Shown: positions 25,732 to 34,754 of the stretch, piece by piece
Layout: each line of letters opens with the position of its first letter
Numbering within the stretch: position 1 is the first letter of the stretch
NCBI GenBank assembly: GCA_963768075.1
Contig: CAVYHD010000024.1
Span: 62,001 to 126,000 of the forward strand
Reading direction: 5' to 3'
DNA from: QHXW01 sp963768075
GTDB lineage: Bacteria; Acidobacteriota; Terriglobia; Bryobacterales; Bryobacteraceae
DNA: 64,000 bases
The notes under the pieces: generated by a model
What the model was told of the DNA's origin: nothing
Database searches by the model: none
The model's input: only the letters and a program-made list of their open reading frames with translations
Program-made: the position numbers and the translations under genes

Positions 25732-27846
25732 TCACTGCAAATATCCCAAGGATTTCAAAGCTTCCATGGCGCGCCTATCGAGCAAAGCGGGCTGTGGCCG
25801 GATGACCGGCATGGTTGACACCCAGTGATGCAAGTCAGCTTCCAGCGTGCTGGCGACCGGCAGCCGTTCCGCGTAGACATTGTGCTCTTCGTGCGGATCA
25901 GCCGATAAATCATAGAATTGCCGCGTGCCGTTGGTCGCGGTGATCAGTTTGAAATCGTCTGTGAAGATGGCGCGTTCGATGCGGCGGAACCGCTCGCTGA
26001 GCGAGACCAGCAAGTCACACGGGAACGATTCGCTGAAGATAATCGCTTGCGTAGGCTGCGGAGCCAGCAGGCTGTGACCGGGAAGGGAGCCGGTTTCGTA
26101 CCCCAGCGACGCCAGGATTGTCGGGAGCAGATCTACATGGCTCACCAGCCTGTTCTCTACCTCCGCGTGACCTACACCGGGGTACTTGATGATCAGAGGT
26201 ACGTGCACCTGTTCCTGGTAAACGGAGCTGCCGTGACCCACGAGTCCCTTCTCACCAAAGGACTGGCCATGGTCGGATGTCACGACTATGATTGCGTTGT
26301 CGTAGAGACCGAGCTGTTTCAGCCTCGCGAACAGCTCGCCAAGTTTGGCATCGATGTACGCAATGGCGCCATCGTACTGCGATTCGTCGCGTCGGCGGTC
26401 TCGATCGGTGTAAGGCCTGGCCCCGCTGAGCGCCTGAAACTCGATCGGCCAGTAGCGCTCCGCCGTCATCGTGACATCTTTGCCAGGGTACTTGACGTCG
26501 TATGGCGCAGGCGGAAAGTACGGCTGATGCGCGTCCATGTAGTTCAGGAAGAGAAAGAACGGCCGGTTGTCCGCCTTTTCGTGATTTAGTAGCTGGAACG
26601 CCTCACGATTTACTACCTCGGCACGCACGTACAACAGGTCCGAGAGTTCCAGGACAAAGAACCGTTCAAGAACCTTGGCGAGATCGGCGCGGAGACAGAA
26701 AGGGCAGCTCTGGTCCAGAAAAATCCGCGGGACCGGCAGGCTGTAGTATTGAAATCCCTGATCCACGTGAAAGGCGTGTTGCAGGTAGGGAACGTTGGCC
26801 GCGATTCCCATAGTCCGGTAGCCCTTGCTGGTGAGAATGCGGGCCAGGGTATGGCTGTTCGGGGCTAACGACAGCCCGAATTCCGGTCCGATCGCCACGC
26901 CGCCCTTCCGTCGGCCCAATTCCCAATGTGCGCCGTGCTGGCTCGGATAGAGGCCGGTGAAGATCGAAGCGTGCGAGGCGAGGGTCATGTCCGAAGCAGC
27001 CATGGCTCGCGTGTACACGGTCGCTTGACGCGCGAGCTGCTGCAGGTTGGGCGATGTGTCACGCGGGTATCCGTAGAGTGAGAGATGGTCGGCGCGAACG
27101 GTATCGAGCGTAATCAGGATGACGTTCTTGCGGCCGCCGCGCGAGGTTGGCACAGGCACTTCCGCGCCACTAAGAATGGGCCGCTGCGCCGACGCGGCGT
27201 GGGTCCCGATGACCGTCGCCGCCACCGCCGTACAAAGCAGCAGAGTGCCCAAGTGGGCTGACCCGACGGCTGGTATACGAGTCAGCAGCCGCTCCGCGGC
27301 GTAAGCAATCAGGAAAGCCACGAGGATGCCCAGCGCCCCCGTCCAGCGCCCGATTGCGCGCCCCTGGAATTCCGCAACAGTAAAAGGATAGGTCAGTAAC
27401 GCAAAGGAGATGAACCAGGCGTTCGTGACCGGCGCGAGCGTTTGTCGAGGGACCTTTCCATACAGGTTTACAAGGAAGATTCCAGCCAGCAAGGCGGCAA
27501 TCAATATCTGCACCCGCCAGCCGCCGATGGTGTGGATGTGGAGAAAAAAGATCATCCCGAGTGACACTGGTCCTGCCAAGGGTATCGAGGCTGCCGCACG
27601 GTCCGGTCGTAGAAGTTTCGCGCAAGCAGTAATCAGGGCTCCTGCGACCGTGCCAGCCATCGCGTATACGGCCAGAGCCAGGTCAGGGAACCGTGGGTTC
27701 GGTGGGCGGAACTCATCAGCGCGCGGATGCAGCGTATGTAGCACTGCAAAGAAAAGGGATTCGACCAGCCAGTAGGTCGTCCAGGCCTTCAGCCCGCTGA
27801 CGGCGCCCGCGAGTACCGGTGAACGTCCGGTCTGCAATTCGCTCAT
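25732..27846 (-). CDS. Membrane-anchored sulfatase/alkaline-phosphatase-fold hydrolase
   Basis: 704 residues: an N-terminal block of about six membrane helices (residues 1-230) followed by a periplasmic sulfatase-type domain. Metal-binding parts are visible in ILITLDTVRADHLSLYGY and VVTSDHGQSFGEKGLVGHG. The nucleophile region is SDMTLASHASIFTGL, with Thr or Ser where classical sulfatases have Cys-x-Pro-x-Arg. A formylglycine mechanism is therefore unlikely and a phosphotransferase or phosphodiesterase activity is possible, as in LTA-synthase relatives. It overlaps the upstream glycosyltransferase by 4 bp (27843-27846), so the two products probably act together on an envelope glycan. Confidence 0.75.
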   Translation of the reverse strand: MSELQTGRSPVLAGAVSGLKAWTTYWLVESLFFAVLHTLHPRADEFRPPNPRFPDLALAVYAMAGTVAGALITACAKLLRPDRAAASIPLAGPVSLGMIFFLHIHTIGGWRVQILIAALLAGIFLVNLYGKVPRQTLAPVTNAWFISFALLTYPFTVAEFQGRAIGRWTGALGILVAFLIAYAAERLLTRIPAVGSAHLGTLLLCTAVAATVIGTHAASAQRPILSGAEVPVPTSRGGRKNVILITLDTVRADHLSLYGYPRDTSPNLQQLARQATVYTRAMAASDMTLASHASIFTGLYPSQHGAHWELGRRKGGVAIGPEFGLSLAPNSHTLARILTSKGYRTMGIAANVPYLQHAFHVDQGFQYYSLPVPRIFLDQSCPFCLRADLAKVLERFFVLELSDLLYVRAEVVNREAFQLLNHEKADNRPFFLFLNYMDAHQPYFPPAPYDVKYPGKDVTMTAERYWPIEFQALSGARPYTDRDRRRDESQYDGAIAYIDAKLGELFARLKQLGLYDNAIIVVTSDHGQSFGEKGLVGHGSSVYQEQVHVPLIIKYPGVGHAEVENRLVSHVDLLPTILASLGYETGSLPGHSLLAPQPTQAIIFSESFPCDLLVSLSERFRRIERAIFTDDFKLITATNGTRQFYDLSADPHEEHNVYAERLPVASTLEADLHHWVSTMPVIRPQPALLDRRAMEALKSLGYLQ

Positions 27847-29414
27847 CGGAGCGCCGTTTTGGAACCGGGCGGTGCCGCCTCGTGCCCTTTCTGGAACACC
27901 ACGACTTCCACGTCACCGAAGGGACCGAGGCGTCTGCTGCTCCACTCCTCCAATTCGGGCCGGGCGGAAAGCCAGTCACGCCAGAACCGGACCGCGTGGT
28001 CTCCGCCGTAGAGAGCGAATCGTTCCGACGAAGACAAGGTCTGTTGGGAGAGTCTCGCTGCAAAGGCCTCCGCTTCGGGAGAGCTTTCAAACGGAAACGG
28101 ATAAGTGTGCCCGTGAACCGGATACACGGTCAGTGGCGCGTAGAGAAAATCGGCCATCGGGTAATCAGGCTGCCAGACCGGGGGCCGTGCCTCGATAAAC
28201 GGGCTCGGGCACAGAACCGGCGCGTCGTTACCAAGGGACTCTGCATTGAGCCGCTGGGCGGCGAGCCGCCAGTTCGAGTTATGGTGCAGCGGCCATAGAT
28301 GGCCCCAGGATCCGAGGAATAGCAAGACTCCGAAGCCCAGCGCCGCGGCGACTGGTTTCCAATACTGGGGCGGCAGAAACGCCGCGACTGCGACGGTGGC
28401 CATCAGGGAGGCGCCGGGAAGCGCCACGAACAGATACCTTGCTACATAAACGCTGTTACCAGTCAGCCAGGAAAAGGCGAACAGGCCAAGTGGCTGGCAT
28501 AACCACCAGCCGAAAATCAAGCTGAGCGGCACCCAGCCCGGTGTATCTTCGACGCGCGGCCAACGAAGCCACCGGTTGATCGCCGCGGCGACCGCGCAAA
28601 AGCCCATTACAAGTCCGGGTTTCAAGGAATTGGTCAGGTCCGCAAAGGAAGGCGGCGGCACCACAACATGCGCGGCCGCCTGATGGTAAAGGGTCAGCGC
28701 GTCTTTCAGCACGGGCAACAGCGTGACTCCTAGGACCGTGAATGCCGCGCCCGCACCGAACCAGCTGACCTTGGTATCCTTCGCGATCAGCCGCGCCAGG
28801 GCGTAAATGGCAAATACGGCGTACAGGGGCCAGAAGGTCAGATGAACTCTCCACAGGACCGAGGCCGACACCACAAAGAGTATGGCATCGCGGCTGCGTG
28901 CCGATTCCAGCCACCGGATGAGAAACCACAAGCTGGCGCAAGCAACGCAGGTCCCCAGAGCGTAGGGCCGCGCATCAGCAGCCTGATAATTAAATCCGTG
29001 CATCGACAGACAGGCAAAGGCTGCAAACCAGCCGGCGTCGGGATGTATCAGCGTCGCGGCGATACGGAAGATCAGGAATAGCGCGACAGCCATCGCCAAG
29101 AGGGAAGGAACGCGATACGCGGTTTCAGAAAGGCCAAAGAAGTGGTTGGCGATGCGTGGGAATACATAGTAGACGGATGCCGGAACCTGCGGCGCGACGC
29201 GCAGTGACGGATCGTCCGCGCCGCGCCGGACCACAAACGCAGTGCCCATCTCGTCAACCCAGAAGCTGGAAGGCAACGGCATCAGCCATAGCCGCGTGAT
29301 ACACAGTGCCAGTAAAGCGGCAAGCACGAGGTTGAAGTTGATCGCGAAGGGCCGGCCTCCGAAAACCGCGCCCGCGCGCTCACGACTGGTTGGTTCGGCT
29401 CCGGCAGGCTTCAC
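27843..29414 (-). CDS. GT-C fold membrane glycosyltransferase
   Basis: A 523-residue polytopic protein. After the first helix the loop reads SSFWVDEMGTAFVVRRG, with the acidic pair expected in PMT/GT-C enzymes, then about nine more helices and a soluble C-terminus of about 130 residues. The stop codon overlaps the start of the sulfatase-like gene (ATGA). The donor is presumably a polyprenyl-phosphate sugar; the acceptor is unknown. Confidence 0.7.
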   Translation of the reverse strand: MKPAGAEPTSRERAGAVFGGRPFAINFNLVLAALLALCITRLWLMPLPSSFWVDEMGTAFVVRRGADDPSLRVAPQVPASVYYVFPRIANHFFGLSETAYRVPSLLAMAVALFLIFRIAATLIHPDAGWFAAFACLSMHGFNYQAADARPYALGTCVACASLWFLIRWLESARSRDAILFVVSASVLWRVHLTFWPLYAVFAIYALARLIAKDTKVSWFGAGAAFTVLGVTLLPVLKDALTLYHQAAAHVVVPPPSFADLTNSLKPGLVMGFCAVAAAINRWLRWPRVEDTPGWVPLSLIFGWWLCQPLGLFAFSWLTGNSVYVARYLFVALPGASLMATVAVAAFLPPQYWKPVAAALGFGVLLFLGSWGHLWPLHHNSNWRLAAQRLNAESLGNDAPVLCPSPFIEARPPVWQPDYPMADFLYAPLTVYPVHGHTYPFPFESSPEAEAFAARLSQQTLSSSERFALYGGDHAVRFWRDWLSARPELEEWSSRRLGPFGDVEVVVFQKGHEAAPPGSKTALR

Positions 29415-29603
29415 TGTTCACTCTCGAACATGACCTGTACGAGAACCCGGTTGAATCCATGTCCCGTCTTATTGCTCCGAGCCCAGTCTCGGCGACGGCC
29501 GGCTGTTCGCCGCGGATAACCGGGACGTAGTCGCATTAGTCTATCACGGCACTTCGCAAGGACCGTTTGGAGTCCAATCCCCGCATCGCCGGAACGGGGT
29601 GGC

Positions 29604-29918
29604 TCACAGGCCTCCGTGAAGGCGCCCGAATGTGTGGGCGAGCATTATGGACTCGATCAGGATGCCCGCGCCGAGGACCAGCACGTGCGGGGTCTTGCGT
29701 AGATTGAAGCTGCCGACACGACAGACGAGCAAGTAGCCGACGGCAAGGTTGAAGAGGCCCCATAGGACATTGACCATCGAGGAGGATAAGCCTACTCCGG
29801 GTGGGGACGCGAAGGGGCTCTGGAAGGCACGTCCCGAGATCCCGTTGCCGAGATGGGGCAGAGCGTTTGCGAGGAACACTCCCCCGAAGAAGTAGGCCAC
29901 ATAGTGGTACCAGCGCAT
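29604..29918 (-). CDS. Small membrane protein of unknown function
   Basis: A 104-residue protein with about three hydrophobic helices (around residues 5-25, 47-66 and 78-98), beginning MRWYHYVAYFFGGVFLANAL. No catalytic residues stand out and no family name is recognised. It is isolated, with 189 bp of unassigned DNA before it and an AT-rich 116-bp stretch on its 5' side that could hold its promoter. Confidence 0.55.
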   Translation of the reverse strand: MRWYHYVAYFFGGVFLANALPHLGNGISGRAFQSPFASPPGVGLSSSMVNVLWGLFNLAVGYLLVCRVGSFNLRKTPHVLVLGAGILIESIMLAHTFGRLHGGL

Positions 29919-30034
29919 AGTTGTTCCCTTCTGGCGGCCAAACCAATGGTAGTGAAGTTACTTTTTCAATAATACTGCTAGAGATAAATCCGCATGATCG
30001 TTCAAATTCGGTGCAGTGCGGATCGCGTTGACCC

Positions 30035-30724
30035 CTAGGCGCAGGAGGCGTTCTTACGGCGTAGGGATAGGAAGGCCAGAGCGACAAGGCCGGCGGCCAG
30101 CAGGAGCATTCCCCACTCAGACAACGTGGGCGTGGCGACTGGCCCTGTTCCGCCGGCGGGGTCATTCAAGACGACGTCGTCGAGTTCGGCTCCCACGGTA
30201 CTGCCCGTGTTGATGCGCGTGAGAATCAGACGGACGGTGGTGCCTGCGTATGGGGTGAGATTAACGGTAGGCCGCAGAGCGAGAGGATCGTCGCCTTGTA
30301 TGTTGGTCCGCGAGTAAACGTTAACCAGCTCCGCGCCGCCGGTCGTGGTGACATCAAAAGACACGCTACCGGTGTCGGCGGTGTTGAAGAATACCGCACC
30401 AACCGCGGCAGTGAGAGAGGCCGTGGTGGCAGCTGGGATGGCAACATCTTGATAAAAGGTACAGGTATTGTCGGGCCCGATATCGTCAGACATGAGGACG
30501 TCAACGCCATTCACTGCCGGGGGCACCGTAAAACCTGCGGCGCCACCGGTGGTGGCGCCAGAAGGCAGCGAAGCCCATATGCAATTGCCGCCGTTGGTGG
30601 TGGCAGTCCAATTCGCCGTGCTAGTGCCTTCGAAGGAGAAATTCAGAACCAGATTGGCTGCGCTAACGCCAGCCTCGCCACAGAGCAGCACGCTCAGAAT
30701 TGCGAGAGTTCGAACAATGGTCAA
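30035..30724 (-). CDS. IPTL-CTERM sorted surface protein
   Basis: A 229-residue exported protein. The N-terminal hydrophobic segment (LAILSVLLCGEAGVSA) is a signal peptide; the C-terminus TPTLSEWGMLLLAAGLVALA followed by FLSLRRK is the IPTLxxWG-CTERM signal recognised by exosortase H. The body (about residues 24-195) looks like a beta-sandwich with DUF642 or carbohydrate-binding-like features (LVLNFSFEGTSTANW near the start), by pattern only. The start is TTG 30724. It lies directly downstream of, and on the same strand as, the XrtH pair, so enzyme and substrate are neighbours. Confidence 0.85.
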   Translation of the reverse strand: MTIVRTLAILSVLLCGEAGVSAANLVLNFSFEGTSTANWTATTNGGNCIWASLPSGATTGGAAGFTVPPAVNGVDVLMSDDIGPDNTCTFYQDVAIPAATTASLTAAVGAVFFNTADTGSVSFDVTTTGGAELVNVYSRTNIQGDDPLALRPTVNLTPYAGTTVRLILTRINTGSTVGAELDDVVLNDPAGGTGPVATPTLSEWGMLLLAAGLVALAFLSLRRKNASCA

Positions 30725-30779
30725 CTTATTTTTGCCGCCTTTTCATTCTTCAAGAGGCCTCGCGGATTAAAGAAATCAT

Positions 30780-30808
30780 AACATACGAGCGCATTGCGTT
30801 CACGGCAA
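30780..30808 (-). promoter_or_regulatory. Sigma-70-like promoter for the IPTL-CTERM gene
   Basis: On the minus strand TTGCCG (30803-30808) and TATGTT (30780-30785) are separated by 17 bp, within a short AT-rich gap after the XrtH-associated gene. This would allow the substrate to be transcribed apart from its sorting enzymes. Confidence 0.4.
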
Positions 30809-30816
30809 AAAGCAAG

Positions 30817-31449
30817 TTAATCGGCCCGCTTTCTCGGCAATGGGCGTTGTATCACCGGCGCCTTAGGGGGCAAGGCGGAGGACGAATGGGAGGAGAAGAT
30901 TTGTAACCGCAGTTCGCGGTGTAGCGCAACGGCGATCAGGAAGGGCGCGGTATCGGGAATCACGTTGGCGGTGAGATAGTTTCCCAATTCGAGCGACCAT
31001 CCGATGAATCCACTGGAAGAGGAGTGCAATTGCGCCATGACCGACCACGCCTCGATCTTCACAAATCCAAGAAGCGCGAGAAGTTCGACGGCGGCAAGCA
31101 GGGCGGATCCTTTAATCAGCACGCGAAGAGCGCGCGGAGCCGCGGCGAGGGCGATCGCCCAATAGACGGGCAGGCCGAAGGTGAAGACCATCAGGTCCGA
31201 GCGCGGGATGGTGAAATCGATAGAGCGGAAGCTGGCGTCCGTAACGGGAAGGCGAAAGGCCCAGTCGCCGGAGGGATCGACCGTAAGAGAGGCTGCGGAG
31301 CCGGCAAGTAAGCGAAGGGGGATTTCGGCGGATAGCCGGAGCAGAAAGAGCATGGGGTCCCACAGAACGAGCCACCAGAGCGTCAGGAAAGCGACCAACA
31401 GAAGCGAGCCGCGCAGTAAAAAATTGGCCGCGGGTTTATTGAGTGGCAT
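30817..31449 (-). CDS. Exosortase H-associated membrane protein
   Basis: A 210-residue membrane protein with about five hydrophobic segments; ATG 31449 is used because the frame further upstream only re-reads the xrtH 3' end. Its length, topology, and place immediately after xrtH (14-bp overlap, 31436-31449) fit the XrtH-associated partner known from other IPTL-CTERM loci. The partner is thought to support exosortase H in the inner membrane, but its mechanism is not known. Confidence 0.7.
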   Translation of the reverse strand: MPLNKPAANFLLRGSLLLVAFLTLWWLVLWDPMLFLLRLSAEIPLRLLAGSAASLTVDPSGDWAFRLPVTDASFRSIDFTIPRSDLMVFTFGLPVYWAIALAAAPRALRVLIKGSALLAAVELLALLGFVKIEAWSVMAQLHSSSSGFIGWSLELGNYLTANVIPDTAPFLIAVALHRELRLQIFSSHSSSALPPKAPVIQRPLPRKRAD

Positions 31450-32005
31450 GGGGCGCGGCACGGGACACCAGTTGCACCCACAACCAGAAAACGACCAGCG
31501 TGTCGAGCATGATGAGGCTCTGCCAAAGATAGGCATGGGCAAACTCGAACAGGCTCAGGTTGTATTGGCCGAGGTAGAACAGGCTGACGAAGCGCACGAA
31601 GTTCACCATGTGAATGGCGAGGGTACCCCACAGGATTCCCTTGGCTTTCTGCCGCCAGGAAGCCGGAAATGCCAGTACGGCGGACCAGAGCAGAAAAGTC
31701 ACGTCGATGGCGTTGCAGCCGTTTTTCATCTCGATGGCAAAGCCAGTAGAGCGGTCGCGCAAGACGGAACCTTCGACCATCGCGTTTCCTCCACAGAGAC
31801 TGATGAAGGCCCCGGAGCCTTTGACCAGCATGCGCGAGAACCCAAGCACGGCAGGCTTGACGAACGGCGTGAGAGACAACCCGAACGCCAGCAAGAAAAA
31901 CACTGCGAAGCGGGCCAGGAAATGGAGAGGGTGGGGCGGACGGACGGGAACCGGGGCGTTCGCCGGCGCGTGAGCCTTGGGGGTTGGGGGTTTCGCGGGT
32001 TGCAT
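31436..32005 (-). CDS. xrtH: Exosortase H (IPTLxxWG-CTERM specific)
   Basis: A 189-residue multi-spanning transpeptidase-like cysteine protease. The catalytic triad of the exosortase/archaeosortase family is present in order: Cys97 in EMKNGCNAID, Arg138 in NFVRFVSLFYLG and His157 in FEFAHAYLWQ. The N-terminal 25 residues are proline-rich and cytoplasmic. Short length without an added EpsI domain is typical of XrtH. It cleaves IPTL-CTERM proteins after export; the only such substrate visible here is the gene at 30035-30724. Confidence 0.88.
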   Translation of the reverse strand: MQPAKPPTPKAHAPANAPVPVRPPHPLHFLARFAVFFLLAFGLSLTPFVKPAVLGFSRMLVKGSGAFISLCGGNAMVEGSVLRDRSTGFAIEMKNGCNAIDVTFLLWSAVLAFPASWRQKAKGILWGTLAIHMVNFVRFVSLFYLGQYNLSLFEFAHAYLWQSLIMLDTLVVFWLWVQLVSRAAPHATQ

Positions 32006-32142
32006 CGGCGGATCGAAAAACCTTAACGCGAGGCCGCCTGCTATGAAGAAGCAATCTTAACAGACGGTTGGTGCGCAAGCCAGCAGGCCGCGGGGCCGGG
32101 CGAGGGGGCGGCGCGGTAAGATGGAAATCTAGCGGCCCGGAT

Positions 32143-33471
32143 ATGTCGGCAATCCTCAACCCCTCTCCGCAGCCCACAGCGCGACCTGACCTCGTGGCGG
32201 TGTCACCGCCGCCGGAACCGTCGCGCGGGCGATGGAAATGGCTCGTGGCGATGGGTGCGACGCTGCTGGCTGCCATTTTGGCGTACGTGCTGGTTCGTGG
32301 TAAAGAGCAACAGCCAACCGCGGCAGCGACGCTGCGGACCGTCAAGGTATCGATGGGTTCCTTGGAGCGCGTGCTGCGAGTTTCCGGAACAACATCGGCG
32401 CGCAACTTTCTGTCGCTCACCGCGCCGGAGATGCACGGGCCGGATTCGGGTCGCGACTTGATTCTGATGAAGCTGACCGGGGCGGGCACGGTGGTGAAGA
32501 AGGGCGACTTGATCGCGGAGATCGATGCGCAGCCCGTCAAGGATCACCTCGATGATGTGCAAGCACTGGTGGCACAGTCGGAGGCCGACATCAAGCAGCG
32601 CAAGGCGGAGCAGGCGATCGAGATGGAGACCCTGCGGCAATCAGTGCGGGCGGCGAAGGCGGATCTGGATAAGGCGGTATTGGACAACCACGCGGCGGAG
32701 ATCCGTATGCCGATCGACAAGGAACTGCTCAAGCTGAGCGTGGAAGAAGCCGAGGCGACTTACAAACAGTTGCAAGCGGAAGTCGCCACGAAGGTAGAAG
32801 AGCAGCGGGCCGAAATCCGGATTTTAGAGTACACGCGCGACCGGCACGCGCGGCACCGGGACCGCCACCGGCGGGACGTGTCGAAGTTCACGGTACATGC
32901 GGAGATTGGTGGGCTGCTGGTGATGGAATCGATTTGGAGAGCCGGGGATTATGGACAGATTCAGGAAGGCGACCAGCTATCGCCAGGCGAGCCATTCGCG
33001 AAGATAGTGGACACGAACAAGATGCAGGTGGAGGCGGAAATCAATCAGGCGGAGAGCGAGCTGGTTCACATCGGCCAGCCGGTGCGTGTGAACTTCGACG
33101 CGTTCCCCGGGCTGCACCTGGGCGGGAAGGTGCGTAGTGTGGGGGCAATGGGCGTGGCGGGCTGGCGCGAGAACTATTACTTACGCACGATACCGGTGCG
33201 GATCTCGATTGATAACACTGACAATCGCGTGATTCCGGACCTTTCGGCGAGTGGCGATGTGACGCTGGAGAGGAAGGAAACGGTGCTTCTTGCGCCGCGC
33301 GAGGCGGTCAGCGCCGAGCGGGGCAGGCACTTCGTGTACTTGAAACGGGGTGACGGCTTCACGGCGCGTGAAGTGCGGTTAGGGGAACGGAACAACACAC
33401 AGGTGGAGATTCTGGCAGGCCTTCACGAAGGCGACGAGATTGCGCTAGAGCGGCCGGCGTCCCGACTGTAA
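32143..33471 (+). CDS. HlyD/RND-type periplasmic adaptor protein
   Basis: A 442-residue membrane-fusion protein: cytoplasmic proline-rich start, one signal-anchor helix (WLVAMGATLLAAILAYVL), a split biotinyl-lipoyl domain, a long coiled-coil hairpin (about residues 150-250), and beta-barrel domains (AEINQAESELVHIGQPVRVN). Such adaptors bridge an inner-membrane pump and an outer-membrane channel. No pump or channel gene is adjacent, so its partner must be encoded elsewhere. ATG 32143 is chosen for the anchor position. It is divergent from xrtH across 137 bp. Confidence 0.75.
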   Translation: MSAILNPSPQPTARPDLVAVSPPPEPSRGRWKWLVAMGATLLAAILAYVLVRGKEQQPTAAATLRTVKVSMGSLERVLRVSGTTSARNFLSLTAPEMHGPDSGRDLILMKLTGAGTVVKKGDLIAEIDAQPVKDHLDDVQALVAQSEADIKQRKAEQAIEMETLRQSVRAAKADLDKAVLDNHAAEIRMPIDKELLKLSVEEAEATYKQLQAEVATKVEEQRAEIRILEYTRDRHARHRDRHRRDVSKFTVHAEIGGLLVMESIWRAGDYGQIQEGDQLSPGEPFAKIVDTNKMQVEAEINQAESELVHIGQPVRVNFDAFPGLHLGGKVRSVGAMGVAGWRENYYLRTIPVRISIDNTDNRVIPDLSASGDVTLERKETVLLAPREAVSAERGRHFVYLKRGDGFTAREVRLGERNNTQVEILAGLHEGDEIALERPASRL

Positions 33472-33513
33472 TTCGCGCAAGGCAACAATTCCAATTCCAC
33501 ATATACTGGTTGC

Positions 33514-34017
33514 ATGGCTTTGATTCCGTTAGTTGAACCATCCCAAAGCGAGCTGGTTGCCCAACTCGAGAGCAAGGGCAAACGCGAAAACCGCTTTTTC
33601 CGCATGATGGCGCATAAGCCGGAAGTGCTGAAGAATTTTGTGCCGCTCTACGCAGCGATTGTAGGTCCGGGCGCGTCGGACCGGCGCACGAAGGAGCTGG
33701 TATATCTGACCACCTCGCTCGCGAACGAGTGTGCTTACTGCACGGCGGCGCACAAAGCATCAGCCAAGAAGGCGGGCATTTCCGATGCGGAAATCCGTGC
33801 GCTCGAAACCGAGACGTACCAAGACTTCAGCGAGCCGGAGCGCGCGGCGATCCAGTATGCGCGTGAATTGACGGAGGCTGCCGAGGCGACGGAGACCGGG
33901 CAGGGACTGTTTCAACATTTCAATGACGAGCAGATTGTGGAGATCACGCTGGTCGTGGCGATGGCCAACTTCACGAATCGGTTCAACAACGGGTTGAGCC
34001 TGGAGCCGGAGCAGTAA
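33514..34017 (+). CDS. AhpD-like alkylhydroperoxidase / carboxymuconolactone decarboxylase family protein
   Basis: A 167-residue helical cytoplasmic protein with the redox motif NECAYCTAAH (Cys73, Cys76, His80), the proton-relay arrangement of AhpD-type peroxidases. Length is normal for the uncharacterised peroxidase-related branch. It likely detoxifies hydroperoxides. It is followed after 6 bp by rlmB, so both may share a transcript. Confidence 0.8.
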   Translation: MALIPLVEPSQSELVAQLESKGKRENRFFRMMAHKPEVLKNFVPLYAAIVGPGASDRRTKELVYLTTSLANECAYCTAAHKASAKKAGISDAEIRALETETYQDFSEPERAAIQYARELTEAAEATETGQGLFQHFNDEQIVEITLVVAMANFTNRFNNGLSLEPEQ

Positions 34018-34023
34018 GCGCCT

Positions 34024-34743
34024 TTGGCTATCTTGATTGGAATACATCCGGTGGCGGAAGCTCTGCGCGCGCGGCGGCCGCTGGAGAGGGTGCTGGTGGC
34101 GAAGGGAGCGGGCGGGCCGCGGGTGCAGGAGATCGTCGATCTTTCACGCAAGAACTCGACGCCGCTGCGTTTTGAGGAACGCGGAGCGCTCGACCGGCTG
34201 GCTGGAAGCGCGGCGCATCAGGGCGTGGTGGCGCTTGGGGCGGCGAAGCGGTACGCGGAGTTGGAGGATGTTGTGGAGACCGCGCGCATGCTGGTGGTGC
34301 TGGACAGCGTGGAGGACCCACACAATCTGGGCGCAGTGGTCCGCACGGCGCACGCGGCGGGAGCGGACGCGGTGGTGGTGCCCGAACGGCGCGCGGCGGG
34401 GCTTACCGAGACGGTAGCGAAAGCAGCGGCCGGTGCTCTGGAACATCTGCCAGTGGTGCGGCTGACCAATATCAATCGCGCTTTGGAAGATTTGAAGAAG
34501 CGCGGGTACTGGATCTACGGAGTGGACGAGCGGGGCGATCAGGATTACGACCGCGTGGAATTCGCCGAACGCGCAGTGCTGGTATTTGGCGCGGAGGGAA
34601 AAGGACTGCACCAGATGGTGCGCGAGCACTGCGACGTCCTGGTACGGATTCCGCTGGTTGGAAAGATCTCGTCCCTGAACGTTTCGGTGGCGGCGGGAGT
34701 GGTGTTGTTTGAATGGAAGCGGCGGCGCGCGGCTGACGGATAA
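34024..34743 (+). CDS. rlmB: 23S rRNA 2'-O-ribose methyltransferase, RlmB/TrmH family
   Basis: A 239-residue SpoU-family enzyme with a trefoil-knot SAM site. Visible motifs are LDSVEDPHNLGAVVRTA, VFGAEGKGLHQMVREHCD and VRIPLVGKISSLNVSVAAG, in the correct order. An N-terminal substrate-binding domain precedes them. It is expected to methylate G2251 in the ribosomal P loop. The start is TTG 34024, 6 bp after the previous stop, consistent with coupling. Confidence 0.85.
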   Translation: MAILIGIHPVAEALRARRPLERVLVAKGAGGPRVQEIVDLSRKNSTPLRFEERGALDRLAGSAAHQGVVALGAAKRYAELEDVVETARMLVVLDSVEDPHNLGAVVRTAHAAGADAVVVPERRAAGLTETVAKAAAGALEHLPVVRLTNINRALEDLKKRGYWIYGVDERGDQDYDRVEFAERAVLVFGAEGKGLHQMVREHCDVLVRIPLVGKISSLNVSVAAGVVLFEWKRRRAADG

Positions 34744-34754
34744 GAATCGTTGCG

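Noticed and set aside
29536..30165. 209-codon minus-strand ORF spanning the small membrane protein
   Set aside because: Overlaps two better-supported genes in other frames and is rich in Pro/Arg/Ser typical of out-of-frame translation.
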